Assembly: GCF_002251435.1 (NCBI RefSeq) | Contig: NZ_NPJI01000090.1 | Span: 1 to 64,000 of the forward strand | DNA length: 64,000 nt | Direction of reading: 5' to 3' | Source: Prevotella sp. P2-180 | GTDB lineage: Bacteria > Bacteroidota > Bacteroidia > Bacteroidales > Bacteroidaceae | Shown here: one piece after another, positions 17,580 to 26,353 of the stretch | Numbering within the stretch: the first letter of the stretch is position 1 | Layout of the letters: every line of letters starts with the position of its first letter | The notes under the pieces: model-generated | The model's database searches: none | What the model was told of the DNA's origin: nothing | Seen by the model: only the letters and a program-made list of their open reading frames with translations | Translations under genes and position numbers: made by a program

Positions 17580-18848
17580 TTATTTCTGCGTTGCAAACCA
17601 TCCGGCAGCCTTGACGAGTTCATCGTCGAGAGTCTGCACCTTTTTCTGTGCCTCACCAACAAGGGGATTGTTGACATTCTCCACAAAGCTACCAAGTGTC
17701 GACTGACATTTCTCAAGTGCGGCAATAGCTTCTGTCACAGCAGTCTCAAGAGAGGAAAGAGACGGATAGGAATTGTCCTTCATATACTGGATAATACTCT
17801 TCGACGTGTCTCGCCCGTCGCCATTTCTTCCTCCATAGAGTGTGTTCTCGATACTGAGTATGTTATCGCGGAAATCCACAAACGACTTATGGCTGTAGGG
17901 CGACTCTATATAGTTGACATCCTCGCCTGAATATGGATTGCCAATCTTGGTGTTTGCCACCTCATTAGCGATATTCTCGCATCCAGCCTGCAAGATAGTC
18001 ACCATCACTTCCTGCCATGAGGCGTAAGTGCTGCCAGCCTTTCCTGCGGCAAGCATATTCTCGCCGTACGACTTCGAACCTCCATTCACGGTGAAAGGAA
18101 GTTCCACCTCCTCTACCCTATCAATGTGACTCTGAGGAGCACCGGCATTCCATGCCACCTCCATCTGGAAGCAACGGTCGCGCAGGTCGCCGGCAACGGC
18201 AGTAGCGTAGATGAGTTCCTGTAGTCCGGTGACGTGGGCTCCAATCTTAGTGAACGCCTCATTAGTCTCCTCGGCTCTCAGATCGGCAATCTTGCGGTTG
18301 GCTCCATCACGGAAGATGATAAACTCAATGCCATGGAATCCAAGCAGTTCCTGTCCGAGTTTGCCTCCTGCATAAGCAATACCATCCTCCCCTTCGAGCT
18401 TAGCCACCTGGTCGGCATTCTTCAGAGCAGTGGCAAGTCCGTCGGCATCCAAGGGCCAAGTGTCTATATGCGGGTCGATACCGAAGTCAGTAGCTGCTCC
18501 ATAAAGGAACGCCTCGCTCTTTTCCCATTCCTCGCGAGCCTCAAGGAATATGCTGCATATATTATCAATATCACCTTGACTGACATTTTGTGGATTGGAT
18601 TTAAACCTTTCAGTGACATCGGCAAGACTCTCATACAGCTGATTAGTGGCATCTGCGATGGCTCCGTATGTCTGGTATATGGTATTCGTGACATACTGCG
18701 AGGCAATGGCCTCCATCTTCTGTTCATTCACACTGAGGGCATTGTCGCCACTCTGATTCTCGTTGTTGTCATCACTACATGATGCGCCAAGGGCGATAAT
18801 GGCACTCATTGCCATCATCATTCCCATCTTTTGCAAAACATTATTCAT
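17580..18848 (-). CDS. Imelysin family lipoprotein (IrpA-like)
   Basis: The protein has 422 residues with a lipobox (IALGASC). LLGFHGIEFIIF contains the GxHxxE motif conserved in imelysins (peptidase M75/EfeO-like fold), which bind metal and act in iron acquisition rather than proven proteolysis. The frame is open from 18884, directly after the porin stop codon, but the signal peptide is better formed from MNNVLQKMG at 18848. It is the second gene of the operon and overlaps or abuts the oxidoreductase start. Confidence 0.88.
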   Translation of the reverse strand: MNNVLQKMGMMMAMSAIIALGASCSDDNNENQSGDNALSVNEQKMEAIASQYVTNTIYQTYGAIADATNQLYESLADVTERFKSNPQNVSQGDIDNICSIFLEAREEWEKSEAFLYGAATDFGIDPHIDTWPLDADGLATALKNADQVAKLEGEDGIAYAGGKLGQELLGFHGIEFIIFRDGANRKIADLRAEETNEAFTKIGAHVTGLQELIYATAVAGDLRDRCFQMEVAWNAGAPQSHIDRVEEVELPFTVNGGSKSYGENMLAAGKAGSTYASWQEVMVTILQAGCENIANEVANTKIGNPYSGEDVNYIESPYSHKSFVDFRDNILSIENTLYGGRNGDGRDTSKSIIQYMKDNSYPSLSSLETAVTEAIAALEKCQSTLGSFVENVNNPLVGEAQKKVQTLDDELVKAAGWFATQK

Positions 18849-18884
18849 CCTTATAATTATTTTTAATTTGACTTCATTATTCAT

Positions 18885-20186
18885 TTATAAAAAGAATCCC
18901 TGATAAGCCACTCCTATCGACACCGACGGTTCGTCGTTATACTGACTCTTGAGGAAACGCTTGGAATATTCAGCCTTCACCGCCACCTGCGGCACAGGCA
19001 TCCAATTGAAACCCAGCGCAATACGCTTCTTTGCTGTATATTCATACTGCTGCTGTTCGGCAGAAGGGATATAGGAATTATAATATTCATATCGCCCGAA
19101 GACATAGAATTTCTGTTTGTCCTTTTTCATCCTGTCAATCTGCGAAAACACGTTGTAGCCAGCCTCAACACCGTATGCCAAGGCGTTTTTGCCAACGGGA
19201 GTCTTCTTGTATGGAGCATTATTGGCAGTGAGATTGCGCTTGATACTGCTTATCGTGGCGGCATCGCCCACATATCCATAGTCGATATTGCCACGCACTA
19301 TCCAGTTGTTGCGGTCGAGGGTAAAGTCTGCGGCACCTATCGCCACCACACCTTTTATATTATTATATTGCTTTTCTCCCTCATATTCTCCAGCCGAATT
19401 ATATTTGTCGCCCTCAAGGTCGTGGGGAAAGGAGTTGTGCATCGCCTTACCATAATAGCCACTCACACCGATGCGCACTCCGGGAATGGTGTAGTTATCC
19501 ACACGGGCTGCAAAGCCATATTTGTTTGCCACCTTAAACTCAGCCGACGAGCCGGCTCCGTTCTGCACCCAGTTTTCGCGGTTGAACAGAAAGGCGTCGA
19601 GTCCTGCCACCACCATCGCCTCATAGCGGAAGTCACCCATTTTACCCCATAGGCTGATTCCGGTGTCGTGCCATGTAGAAGGAAGGATAGTACCCTCACC
19701 CTCTGGGCGATAAACGGTGAAGAAGTTAAGTGGTTCGTGGTGGGCATTGAGTAGACCGACAGGAACGATGATATGTCCAGCCCTCACATTCAATTCCTTG
19801 CAGAAAGTCTTCTGAATCCAAAACTGTTCGAGTTCCACCTCTCCGCCTTTCTCTATCTCCTGTTCCCATTCTCCACCCTCAGAGAATTCCTTCTCTTGGG
19901 CGCATCCCGTACCGGTATGCTCAAATTCAATCTCCGACGACATAATCCATCCTTTACCGAAGTCATAACTCAGATAAATAACGGCATGTGGTATATCGAA
20001 GCGTCCATGACTCGGGTCGTTGGCATACTTCTTCGGGTCGCTGTAGCGATACACGTTGTCGCTATAGAAATTTCGGGTAAGTGCCACCTCGCCATATCCT
20101 CCCACCTTCAGTTGGGCATCAGCATCACAAGGCATCATCGCCATGGCAGTCATTGCCGCCGTAATTATCATCTTGTTCTTTTTCAT
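18885..20186 (-). CDS. Outer-membrane porin (OprO/OprP-like barrel)
   Basis: The protein has 433 residues with a signal peptide (MKKNKMIITAAMTAMAMM, cleaved near ADA-QLK) and a beta-barrel pattern of alternating aromatic strands ending in aromatic FFL. KVGGYGEVALTRNFY and HAVIYLSYDFGKGW resemble phosphate-selective-porin-like proteins of Bacteroidetes. It is first in the operon with imelysin, di-haem oxidoreductase and ccsA, so it may pass an iron or metal complex through the outer membrane. Substrate is inference. Confidence 0.82.
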   Translation of the reverse strand: MKKNKMIITAAMTAMAMMPCDADAQLKVGGYGEVALTRNFYSDNVYRYSDPKKYANDPSHGRFDIPHAVIYLSYDFGKGWIMSSEIEFEHTGTGCAQEKEFSEGGEWEQEIEKGGEVELEQFWIQKTFCKELNVRAGHIIVPVGLLNAHHEPLNFFTVYRPEGEGTILPSTWHDTGISLWGKMGDFRYEAMVVAGLDAFLFNRENWVQNGAGSSAEFKVANKYGFAARVDNYTIPGVRIGVSGYYGKAMHNSFPHDLEGDKYNSAGEYEGEKQYNNIKGVVAIGAADFTLDRNNWIVRGNIDYGYVGDAATISSIKRNLTANNAPYKKTPVGKNALAYGVEAGYNVFSQIDRMKKDKQKFYVFGRYEYYNSYIPSAEQQQYEYTAKKRIALGFNWMPVPQVAVKAEYSKRFLKSQYNDEPSVSIGVAYQGFFL

Positions 20187-20211
20187 AAGCCAAAATTATT
20201 GTTTTCGGCTG

Positions 20212-20219
20212 CAAAGGTA
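20212..20219 (-). promoter_or_regulatory. -7 box of the porin-imelysin-oxidoreductase-ccsA operon
   Basis: TACCTTTG reads on the minus strand at 20219-20212, 25 bp before the porin start codon. No good TTTG was found at the -33 position. All four genes are contiguous from here to the hairpin repeat at 14656. Confidence 0.6.
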
Positions 20220-20528
20220 TGATGATTCCACTTACCCCACAATACCTAAAACGAGGTAATCTACGGTCAAAACTACTTAATACTAAGTATGTTACACAAC
20301 CTGCATTTCGGCTGATTACCTATTAGTGAGGGTCGATATAAGGATATTCTCCATCTTGTTTTGGGTGTACCAGTCATAGAAGCTGTCGAGCTTGCTGTCG
20401 TAGTTGCCAGGATAGCCCAAGGCATTAGGCCGTTCAACCTTGCATTGTTTTATTAACAAACTGTAATATTAATCATTATTAACTATAGGAATGCCACGTT
20501 TGTCTCTATTTTATCTTCGAAAATAAAA
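20220..20528. pseudogene. Intergenic region with a C-terminal gene fragment
   Basis: On the minus strand 20470-20316 encodes an open fragment containing RPNALGYPGNYDSKLDSFYD and ending at TAA 20318-20316. It has no start codon and looks like the C-terminus of a lost protein that I cannot name. The remaining sequence is AT-rich and separates two divergent promoters. Confidence 0.4.
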
Positions 20529-20542
20529 TTGCTCTTAAATTC

Positions 20543-20574
20543 TTTGCATATCCAATATTATTTTTGTATATTTG
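20543..20574 (+). promoter_or_regulatory. Promoter of the SLC13-type permease gene
   Basis: TTTG at 20543-20546 is followed after 20 bp by TATATTTG at 20567-20574, a full match to the Bacteroidetes consensus. The expected transcript start near 20580 lies after the first possible start codon (20529), so the gene must start at 20589 or 20616. Confidence 0.75.
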
Positions 20575-20615
20575 CCATCAGAAAACACATGTTCCACACC
20601 AAAACAATAGAAAAT

Positions 20616-22439
20616 ATGATAATAACCATTCTTGTTCTTTTAGCTACAGTAGCAATGTTCATAATAGGCAAGATAAGGGCCGATATTGTTGCGCTCTGCG
20701 CACTGACGATTCTTATACTTTGCGGAATATTGTCACCTGCGGAAGCATTGTCGGGATTCTCAAATCCAGTGGTTGTAATGATGGTAGGATTGTTTGTAGT
20801 GGGTGGAGCCATACTGCAGACAGGACTTGCCAAGGCAGCGAGCCATAGGATTATGCAACTGGCAGGCAGCAACGATACTGCTATGTTTTTGCTTGTGGTG
20901 GTTGTAACGGCTCTCATCGGCGCTTTTGTCAGCAATACGGGGACCGTGGCTCTCATGATGCCAATAATCGTGTCGATGGCAATGGAGAGCAAGAAGAGTC
21001 CGTCAAGGCTGCTTATGCCATTGGCGTTCGCAAGCAGTATGGGCGGAATGCTGACACTCATCGGTACACCGCCTAACCTCGTGATAGACGAGGCACTGCG
21101 AGAGGCAGGCTACGACGGTCTTTCCTTCTTCTCGTTTTTCCCCGTCGGCATTATCTGTCTTGCCGTGGGCATAGCAGTGATGCTGCCACTCAGCAAGTTG
21201 CTTGTGAAGACAGGGGTGGAAGAAGGGAAGAAGAGTGAGAAATCGTTGGAAAAACTCGTGGAGGAATATCGGCTGGACAACAATGTGGAGGCTTACCGAG
21301 TGGATGGAAGAAGCAGCATCGTGGGAAAGTCGATAGCAGAGCTAAACCTTCGTGCAGAACACAATATTTCTATCATGGAAATACGCAACGAGACATTGCG
21401 TCATCGTGGGTTGATAAGAAACATAACGCAGTCGTTGCCCACACAAGAGAGTGTCATTGCCGCAGCCGACATCCTGTATCTGCAAGGACCCAAGGATGAG
21501 ATAGAACGCTTTGCCTCTGATGCATGTCTGATAAAACAGAACACCAACACCATCGACTTCTACGACATTGGCATTGCGGAGATTGTGGTAATGCCGGAGT
21601 CGCGCCTTGTTGGCCAGTTGCTGCGGCAGTCGCGGCTGCGCGAACAATATCAAATAAATGTTCTCGGTGTGAAGCGGAGCCACGAATATATAACAGAGAA
21701 CCTGCCCGAGGTGAAGCTGAAAGCTGGCGACACACTGCTAATACAAGGTCAGTGGGAGAACATATCGAAGATTGACTCCGAGGAGGAAGACTGGCTGCTG
21801 ATAGGACAACCGAAGGAAATGGCGGAGCGCGTCACCCTTACATACAAAGCGCCGCTGGCAGCAATAATCATGCTTGCCATGATTGCCGTAATGGTGTTCG
21901 ATTTCATTCCTGTCGCCCCTGTCACGGCAGTCATTGCCGCTGGTTTGCTGATGGTAGTGTCAGGTTGTTTCCGAAGTGTTGATGCCGCTTACAAGACCAT
22001 CAACTGGGAGAGTATTGTTCTCATTGCAGCCATGATGCCCATGGCAACGGCACTTGAGAAGACCGGTGTTTCGGCTATGGTAAGCCATGGACTTGTGGCA
22101 GCACTTGGCAGCATAGGACCGATGGCCCTGCTCTGCGGCATATATTTCACGACGTCGTTGCTGACAATGTTTATCAGCAACACCGCAACGGCTGTGCTGA
22201 TGGCACCCATAGCCTTGAGTGCCGCCACGGAACTCAATGTAAGTCCGTTGGCATTCCTCTTTGCGGTAACTCTTGGTGCCAGCATGTGTTTTGCCTCACC
22301 GTTTTCCACGCCTCCCAATGCTCTTGTGATGCAAGCCGGAGGCTACACCTTCAGCGACTATGTCAAGGTGGGTTTGCCCTTACAGATAATAATGGGAATA
22401 GTCATGACGATAGTCCTTCCTCTCCTATTTCCCTTATAA
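20616..22439 (+). CDS. SLC13/DASS-family permease with two TrkA-C domains
   Basis: The 607-residue inner-membrane protein has about five helices, then two soluble RCK/TrkA-C domains (about 210-290 and 300-380, each ending in a LxxGDxLxxxG-like stretch), then a second set of helices. Repeated SNTGTVALMMP and ISNTATAVLMAP are the hairpin signatures of the divalent anion/sodium symporter superfamily. It probably imports dicarboxylate, sulfate or a similar anion with sodium. The start MIITILVLL at 20616 is preferred because of the promoter position. Confidence 0.87.
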   Translation: MIITILVLLATVAMFIIGKIRADIVALCALTILILCGILSPAEALSGFSNPVVVMMVGLFVVGGAILQTGLAKAASHRIMQLAGSNDTAMFLLVVVVTALIGAFVSNTGTVALMMPIIVSMAMESKKSPSRLLMPLAFASSMGGMLTLIGTPPNLVIDEALREAGYDGLSFFSFFPVGIICLAVGIAVMLPLSKLLVKTGVEEGKKSEKSLEKLVEEYRLDNNVEAYRVDGRSSIVGKSIAELNLRAEHNISIMEIRNETLRHRGLIRNITQSLPTQESVIAAADILYLQGPKDEIERFASDACLIKQNTNTIDFYDIGIAEIVVMPESRLVGQLLRQSRLREQYQINVLGVKRSHEYITENLPEVKLKAGDTLLIQGQWENISKIDSEEEDWLLIGQPKEMAERVTLTYKAPLAAIIMLAMIAVMVFDFIPVAPVTAVIAAGLLMVVSGCFRSVDAAYKTINWESIVLIAAMMPMATALEKTGVSAMVSHGLVAALGSIGPMALLCGIYFTTSLLTMFISNTATAVLMAPIALSAATELNVSPLAFLFAVTLGASMCFASPFSTPPNALVMQAGGYTFSDYVKVGLPLQIIMGIVMTIVLPLLFPL

Positions 22440-22638
22440 AGCCACTGGATATGATGCAGTCCGCAAGCCAAATCCTGTGCCAGGGAACAAGGAGTTGCTC
22501 ATCATCCCCAATGCCAGCCATTGCGACCTCTACGATGGAGGCTATACCGAACTGGAAGGCAAGGGCAAGGCAAAAAATATGATTCCTTGGGACAAGATAG
22601 AAGAGTTTGTTAGATTGAATCTTGACATAAGCAAATGA
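22440..22638 (+). pseudogene. C-terminal fragment of an alpha/beta hydrolase
   Basis: Directly after the permease stop codon an open frame reads GYDAVRKPNPVPGNKELLII then NASHCDLYDG and ends at TGA 22636-22638. The NASHCDLYD segment carries the catalytic His region of dienelactone-hydrolase-like proteins. There is no N-terminus, so this is a remnant of about 65 codons. Confidence 0.65.
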
Positions 22639-22742
22639 AACGTTTCATCATATTCTTAACTTTGATAACAATAATGACGCAGCACTTTAGGGACAATTGG
22701 ATTATTATTCGCACGATACCGACTGCTGCGAGGAAGACGTGA
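22635..22742 (+). pseudogene. Signal-peptide fragment of a lost gene
   Basis: An ATG overlapping the hydrolase stop opens a short frame MKRFIIFLTLITIMTQ, a signal peptide similar to that of the 26788 gene (RFIIFIFFIIIMTLN), which then runs into unrelated sequence and stops. It appears to be the 5' end of a relative of that gene left by a deletion. The rest to 22810 holds nothing I can assign. Confidence 0.4.
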
Positions 22743-22810
22743 CAAACAAGAAACCAGCACCGGACATGGTGGAGAGAATAATTTTTCTAATGAATGATGT
22801 CTGCAATACT

Positions 22811-23104
22811 TCAAGTCCAAAACTCGTCTTTTCCCTCTGCAACCATCTCACCACCGCATTTCGGGCAGGTGTGGCGGTTCCACCGGCGGATGTTCACACT
22901 GCTGCACTTAGGGCACAAGCGTCCTGCCTCACTGTTGAAGGATGGAGCCACCTCACCTATTATCCCTCCCACAACAATATTTTGCACAGTATGACAATCA
23001 AGACATTCCATAGGGATTATCTCCTGCTGAAACAGTCCTCGACCGTCATATACCTCTGTCTCATATCCACACGAGAGACACAGCATTTTTCTACTCTTTG
23101 ACAT
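22811..23104 (-). CDS. Small double zinc-ribbon protein
   Basis: The 97-residue protein has two pairs of cysteine knuckles: CLSCGYE and CLDCHT in the first half, CPKCSS and CPKCGGEM in the second. It resembles the small zinc-ribbon proteins of Bacteroidetes with no assigned function; nucleic-acid binding or a structural role are guesses. The start at MSKSRKMLCL is preferred to an in-frame ATG four codons upstream. It follows the HU-like fragment by 21 bp on the same strand. Confidence 0.75.
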   Translation of the reverse strand: MSKSRKMLCLSCGYETEVYDGRGLFQQEIIPMECLDCHTVQNIVVGGIIGEVAPSFNSEAGRLCPKCSSVNIRRWNRHTCPKCGGEMVAEGKDEFWT

Positions 23105-23125
23105 ATAATCATGCACATTGCTTAC

Positions 23126-23362
23126 TCATCCCTTGCACCTTATCCATCTCTTGTATGACGCCTGATCAGTGTAGTCAATAGGCATGGTGGAATCAGCAGT
23201 GATTTTGGCAAATTCCTTGGATGCAGTGGTACGCAGACTATCATGCAGCACGTCGATAAACTCCTCTGTTCCAAGAGTCTGGTTTATCACCATCTTCGGA
23301 TATACCGCCCTTTTGCCAGTATTCCTCACGTCATTCATTTCCTGTAGTAAGTACTTAACCAT
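23126..23362 (-). pseudogene. HU-like DNA-binding protein, C-terminus lost
   Basis: The 78-residue frame begins MVKYLLQEMNDVRNTGKRAV followed by YPKMVINQTLGTEEF, which matches the N-terminus of the Bacteroidetes HU/HIG family. The family is usually about 120-150 residues with a DNA-binding arm; here the sequence changes after about residue 55 and ends early. A shortened but expressed protein cannot be excluded. Confidence 0.5.
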
Positions 23363-23948
23363 ATACCAGTTGTTATTAGTTTATGATACCTGTTGTAATT
23401 GTCTCATTATATATTGTTGTAATTATTTCGCATTGCCTGTTGACATTTCCATAGAACAGGCATTTGTTTTACGTTCCGCAGTGGTGAATGTACGTTCCGC
23501 AGTGGTGAATGTACGTTCCGCAGTGGTGAATGTACGTTCCGCAGTGCGGAATATAAACCAAACACGGTGCAAAGATACATTAAAACAGGGTATTATGCAA
23601 ACATCTGTACGACTATCCTTATACATTTACAACTATTTAACAGACAGCATCTCTTTAGCAATTATTACACTTTCACACGCGCGTGCTCATGATATAATTT
23701 TTCTTTATTTCTATCACTTCTATCACCATATTTATTAATAGTCTTATTTCTAATGGGTTAAATATTAAGAAGGAGTGACAGAAGAAGGGGGAAAACCATT
23801 TGACATGCGTTCTGTCCTAAAGGAGAAACGGTGGACGCATCTTTTTCAAGTGGACTTCTATATATTTCTCTTCCTTTTCTTGGAAATATAGTTTTTTTTT
23901 CGTATTTTTGCGGCATGAAAAGTGTTTGTTTGATAAATTGCAGATGAT
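23363..23948. other. Intergenic region upstream of first ATPase/PD-(D/E)XK gene
   Basis: There is no gene here. The stretch contains a 21-bp tandem repeat (23470-23550), a segment at 23590-23690 repeated at 35648-35755, and a segment from about 23836 to the start codon repeated at 35788-35904 and 46746-46859. TATTTTTG at 23903-23910 is a likely -7 box. Confidence 0.6.
23470..23550. repeat. 21-bp tandem repeat ending in a palindrome
   Basis: Three exact units of TACGTTCCGCAGTGGTGAATG lie at 23470, 23491 and 23512, with a partial fourth unit at 23533. The fourth diverges so that it makes the palindrome TTCCGCAGTGCGGAA (about 23537-23551). Confidence 0.85.
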
Positions 23949-25562
23949 ATGAGCAGATTCAAGTACCCTGTAGATACCGACCAGTTTATGTTGATTAGGG
24001 AACAAGGTTTGGTATATGTTGACAAGACAGACTTATTGTTCGACCTTGTCAGTCGATATAGGTATGTCTTCCTTGCCCGTCCCCGCCGTTTCGGAAAGTC
24101 GTTGTTGTGCAACACCTTCAAGGCTTATTTCCAGGGACAAAAGGAACTGTTCGAAGGATTGAAGGTCATGGACTTGGAGAAGGAATGGAAGACATATCCT
24201 GTGCTGCATTTCACAATGAGCGGACTGAAGAACCTTAAGGTGAGCGAGGCGAAGACCAAACTGGAAACAATGATTCGTGGTTACGAAAGCATATATGGAC
24301 GCGACCCTCTGTCTATAACTCCCGGCGACCGTTTTCGCGACCTTATCCACAATGCAAGAAAGCAGACAGGTGAACAAGTGGTTGTCATACTCGACGAATA
24401 CGATGCGCCCGTTATGCGATTGCTTTACGACACTGAACAGCTTGAGGAAATGCGCATGGTGCTGCGTGAGTTTTATCAGGTGCTGAAGGATGAGGGAGCA
24501 TATCTCAAGTTTGTTTTTATCACAGGAGTAACGAAGTTTTCCCAGATGAGCATCTTCTCGGAGCTGAACAACCTGAAGCAAGTTTCCATGTTTGACGAAT
24601 ATTCAGGATTGTGCGGCATTACCCAAGAGGAACTCAACACCGCCTTGCGTCCTTGCGTTGAGGAATATGCCGAAGGTCTTGGCATTAGCGCTGACGAGGC
24701 ATACGCCGTGCTCAAGAAGAACTATGACGGTTATCATTTCTCTGAGAACAGTCAGGATGTATATGCCCCATACAGCCTTTTGAATGCGCTCAACGACAGG
24801 GCTACAAGACACTACTGGTTTGAGTCGGGCACATCGGCATCGCTCATTGAGCACCTCAAACATTTCCCAAGCTTCAACCCTCTCGACTTCGATGGAGTGG
24901 AATTGTCGTTGGAGGAATTTAATGTACCATGCGAAAACGCTTCAACACCTGTCCCGATGCTTTATCAGAGTGGCTACTTGACAATTGATAATTATAATAA
25001 GGAGGACGATGTATATGTACTTCATTTCCCCAACTACGAGGTGCGCCAAGGTATAGTATATAGCTTGACAAACTATCTGATGGATATCTCCGACTGGGAC
25101 AGAAATGCCACCATTCTTGCCATGGCTCGCGCCCTGAAACGTGGCGACCTTCCATCGGCACTTACTGAGCTCCGCTCCTACATATCCTCCTTGCCCTACG
25201 ACATCATCACCCGCAAGGAGTGGATGGCGAAGAAGAAAAAGGAGGCGTTCTACAAGTTGCTGATGTATGTTGTGTTCTCTTTGCTCAACAGCAAGGTAGA
25301 TACCGAGGTGAAAAGTGTGCTGGGTAGAGCCGATGTGGTCATCAAGACCAAGAACGACATCTATGTCCTCGAACTGAAAGTAGATGACACCGTAGATAAT
25401 GCCTTGGCCCAGATAGACTCCAAGGGCTATGCCATCCCCTACGAAGCCGACGGACGCACAATAACAAAATGCGGAGTGACTATTTCCTCAGAGACTCGAA
25501 ATATTGTGCATTGGCGTGCAGTAGATAATGAAGGCAAGGTAATAAATGAGCAGAAGTTTTGA
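23949..25562 (+). CDS. AAA-like ATPase with C-terminal PD-(D/E)XK nuclease domain, copy 1
   Basis: The 537-residue protein belongs to the PF09820/PF08011 type common in Bacteroidetes. Residues about 5-230 form a P-loop ATPase-like domain with ARPRRFGKSLLCNTF (Walker A, about 44-58) and VVVILDEYDAPVM (Walker B, about 138-150). Residues about 440-500 form a PD-(D/E)XK nuclease-like domain (ADVVIKTKN then YVLELK). The biological role is unknown; links to mobile DNA or defence are often suggested. A nearly identical copy lies at 35905-37521 and a broken one at 46860, all with the same upstream sequence. Copy 1 differs from copies 2 and 3 mainly at residues 13-35 and 107-135. Confidence 0.85.
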   Translation: MSRFKYPVDTDQFMLIREQGLVYVDKTDLLFDLVSRYRYVFLARPRRFGKSLLCNTFKAYFQGQKELFEGLKVMDLEKEWKTYPVLHFTMSGLKNLKVSEAKTKLETMIRGYESIYGRDPLSITPGDRFRDLIHNARKQTGEQVVVILDEYDAPVMRLLYDTEQLEEMRMVLREFYQVLKDEGAYLKFVFITGVTKFSQMSIFSELNNLKQVSMFDEYSGLCGITQEELNTALRPCVEEYAEGLGISADEAYAVLKKNYDGYHFSENSQDVYAPYSLLNALNDRATRHYWFESGTSASLIEHLKHFPSFNPLDFDGVELSLEEFNVPCENASTPVPMLYQSGYLTIDNYNKEDDVYVLHFPNYEVRQGIVYSLTNYLMDISDWDRNATILAMARALKRGDLPSALTELRSYISSLPYDIITRKEWMAKKKKEAFYKLLMYVVFSLLNSKVDTEVKSVLGRADVVIKTKNDIYVLELKVDDTVDNALAQIDSKGYAIPYEADGRTITKCGVTISSETRNIVHWRAVDNEGKVINEQKF

Positions 25563-25789
25563 TGTGTTTTGCCTCACCGTTTTCCATACCTCCCAATGCG
25601 CTTGTGATGCAAGCGTTCTTCCTCTACTATTTCCCTTATAAGGCCTGGAGATCGTGTTCCGTGGTCACGGCATCTTTTCGGCTTTGACAACAAAACTTGG
25701 CTAATGGTAATAATTTCCACAATTCAGGTATTGCTTGTTTGTTCCGTTTGTTGTAATTTTGCGCCCGTAAATTAATTCACTAAGTGATT
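25563..25789 (+). other. Duplicate of permease gene end, then promoter
   Basis: Positions 25563-25642 repeat the 3' end of the SLC13 gene (22286-22440) with an internal deletion: TTTTGCCTCACCGTTTTCCA through TTGTGATGCAAGC, then TCCTCTACTATTTCCCTTAT. TAATTTTG at 25754-25761 is a good -7 box for the flavin reductase gene. Confidence 0.65.
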
Positions 25790-26326
25790 ATGAAAAAGGT
25801 TATAGTTATTTCCACCAGTCTCCGTGCTGGGTCGAACAGCGATATGCTCGCTGAGAAGTTTGCTGAAGGTGCCAAGGCATCGGGCAATGAGGTAGAGAAG
25901 ATTTCCCTTCGTGGAAAGGAAATCAAGTTTTGTGTGGGTTGTCTGAGTTGTCAGAAAACGGGTGCATGTGTGTTCAAGGACGATGTGCCTGAGATTATGG
26001 CGAAGGTGCTGAATGCCGATGTGGTCTGCTGGGCAACACCTATCTATTATTATGAGATGAGCGGACAGATGAAGACACTCATCGACCGCATGAATGCCAT
26101 GTACCGGAAAAACTACCGTTTCCGCGACATCTATCTGCTCACCACTGCTGCCGAAGCTGAAGAGGATACTCCCCGACGTGCCGAGATTGGTCTGACAGGT
26201 TGGATTGACTGCTACGGCAAGTCTTCACTCAAAGGTCATCTCTTCTGCGGAGGTGTAAACGATGCGAGAGACATCGAAGGCAATGTCTGTTTATCAAAAG
26301 CCTACGAAATGGGTAAAGGGGTCTGA
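25790..26326 (+). CDS. NADPH-dependent FMN reductase / flavodoxin-fold protein
   Basis: The 178-residue protein begins MKKVIVISTSLRAGSNSDML, the FMN-phosphate loop of the NADPH-dependent FMN-reductase family, and has CVGCLSCQKTGAC, a cysteine cluster common in the iron-sulfur-flavoprotein-like members. TPIYYYEMSGQMKTLIDR is the second conserved flavin-binding segment. It likely reduces quinones, azo compounds or similar using bound FMN. It heads a cluster of redox-type genes on the same strand. Confidence 0.85.
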   Translation: MKKVIVISTSLRAGSNSDMLAEKFAEGAKASGNEVEKISLRGKEIKFCVGCLSCQKTGACVFKDDVPEIMAKVLNADVVCWATPIYYYEMSGQMKTLIDRMNAMYRKNYRFRDIYLLTTAAEAEEDTPRRAEIGLTGWIDCYGKSSLKGHLFCGGVNDARDIEGNVCLSKAYEMGKGV

Positions 26327-26353
26327 TTAAAATGGAAATAGTGTTTTGCAAAT

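Noticed and set aside
22697..23101. Plus-strand ORF of 134 codons
   Set aside because: Most of it is antisense to the zinc-ribbon gene, whose cysteine pattern shows that the minus strand is the coding one.
23470..23551. CRISPR array
   Set aside because: The 21-bp units are directly adjacent with no spacers, so it is a simple tandem repeat.
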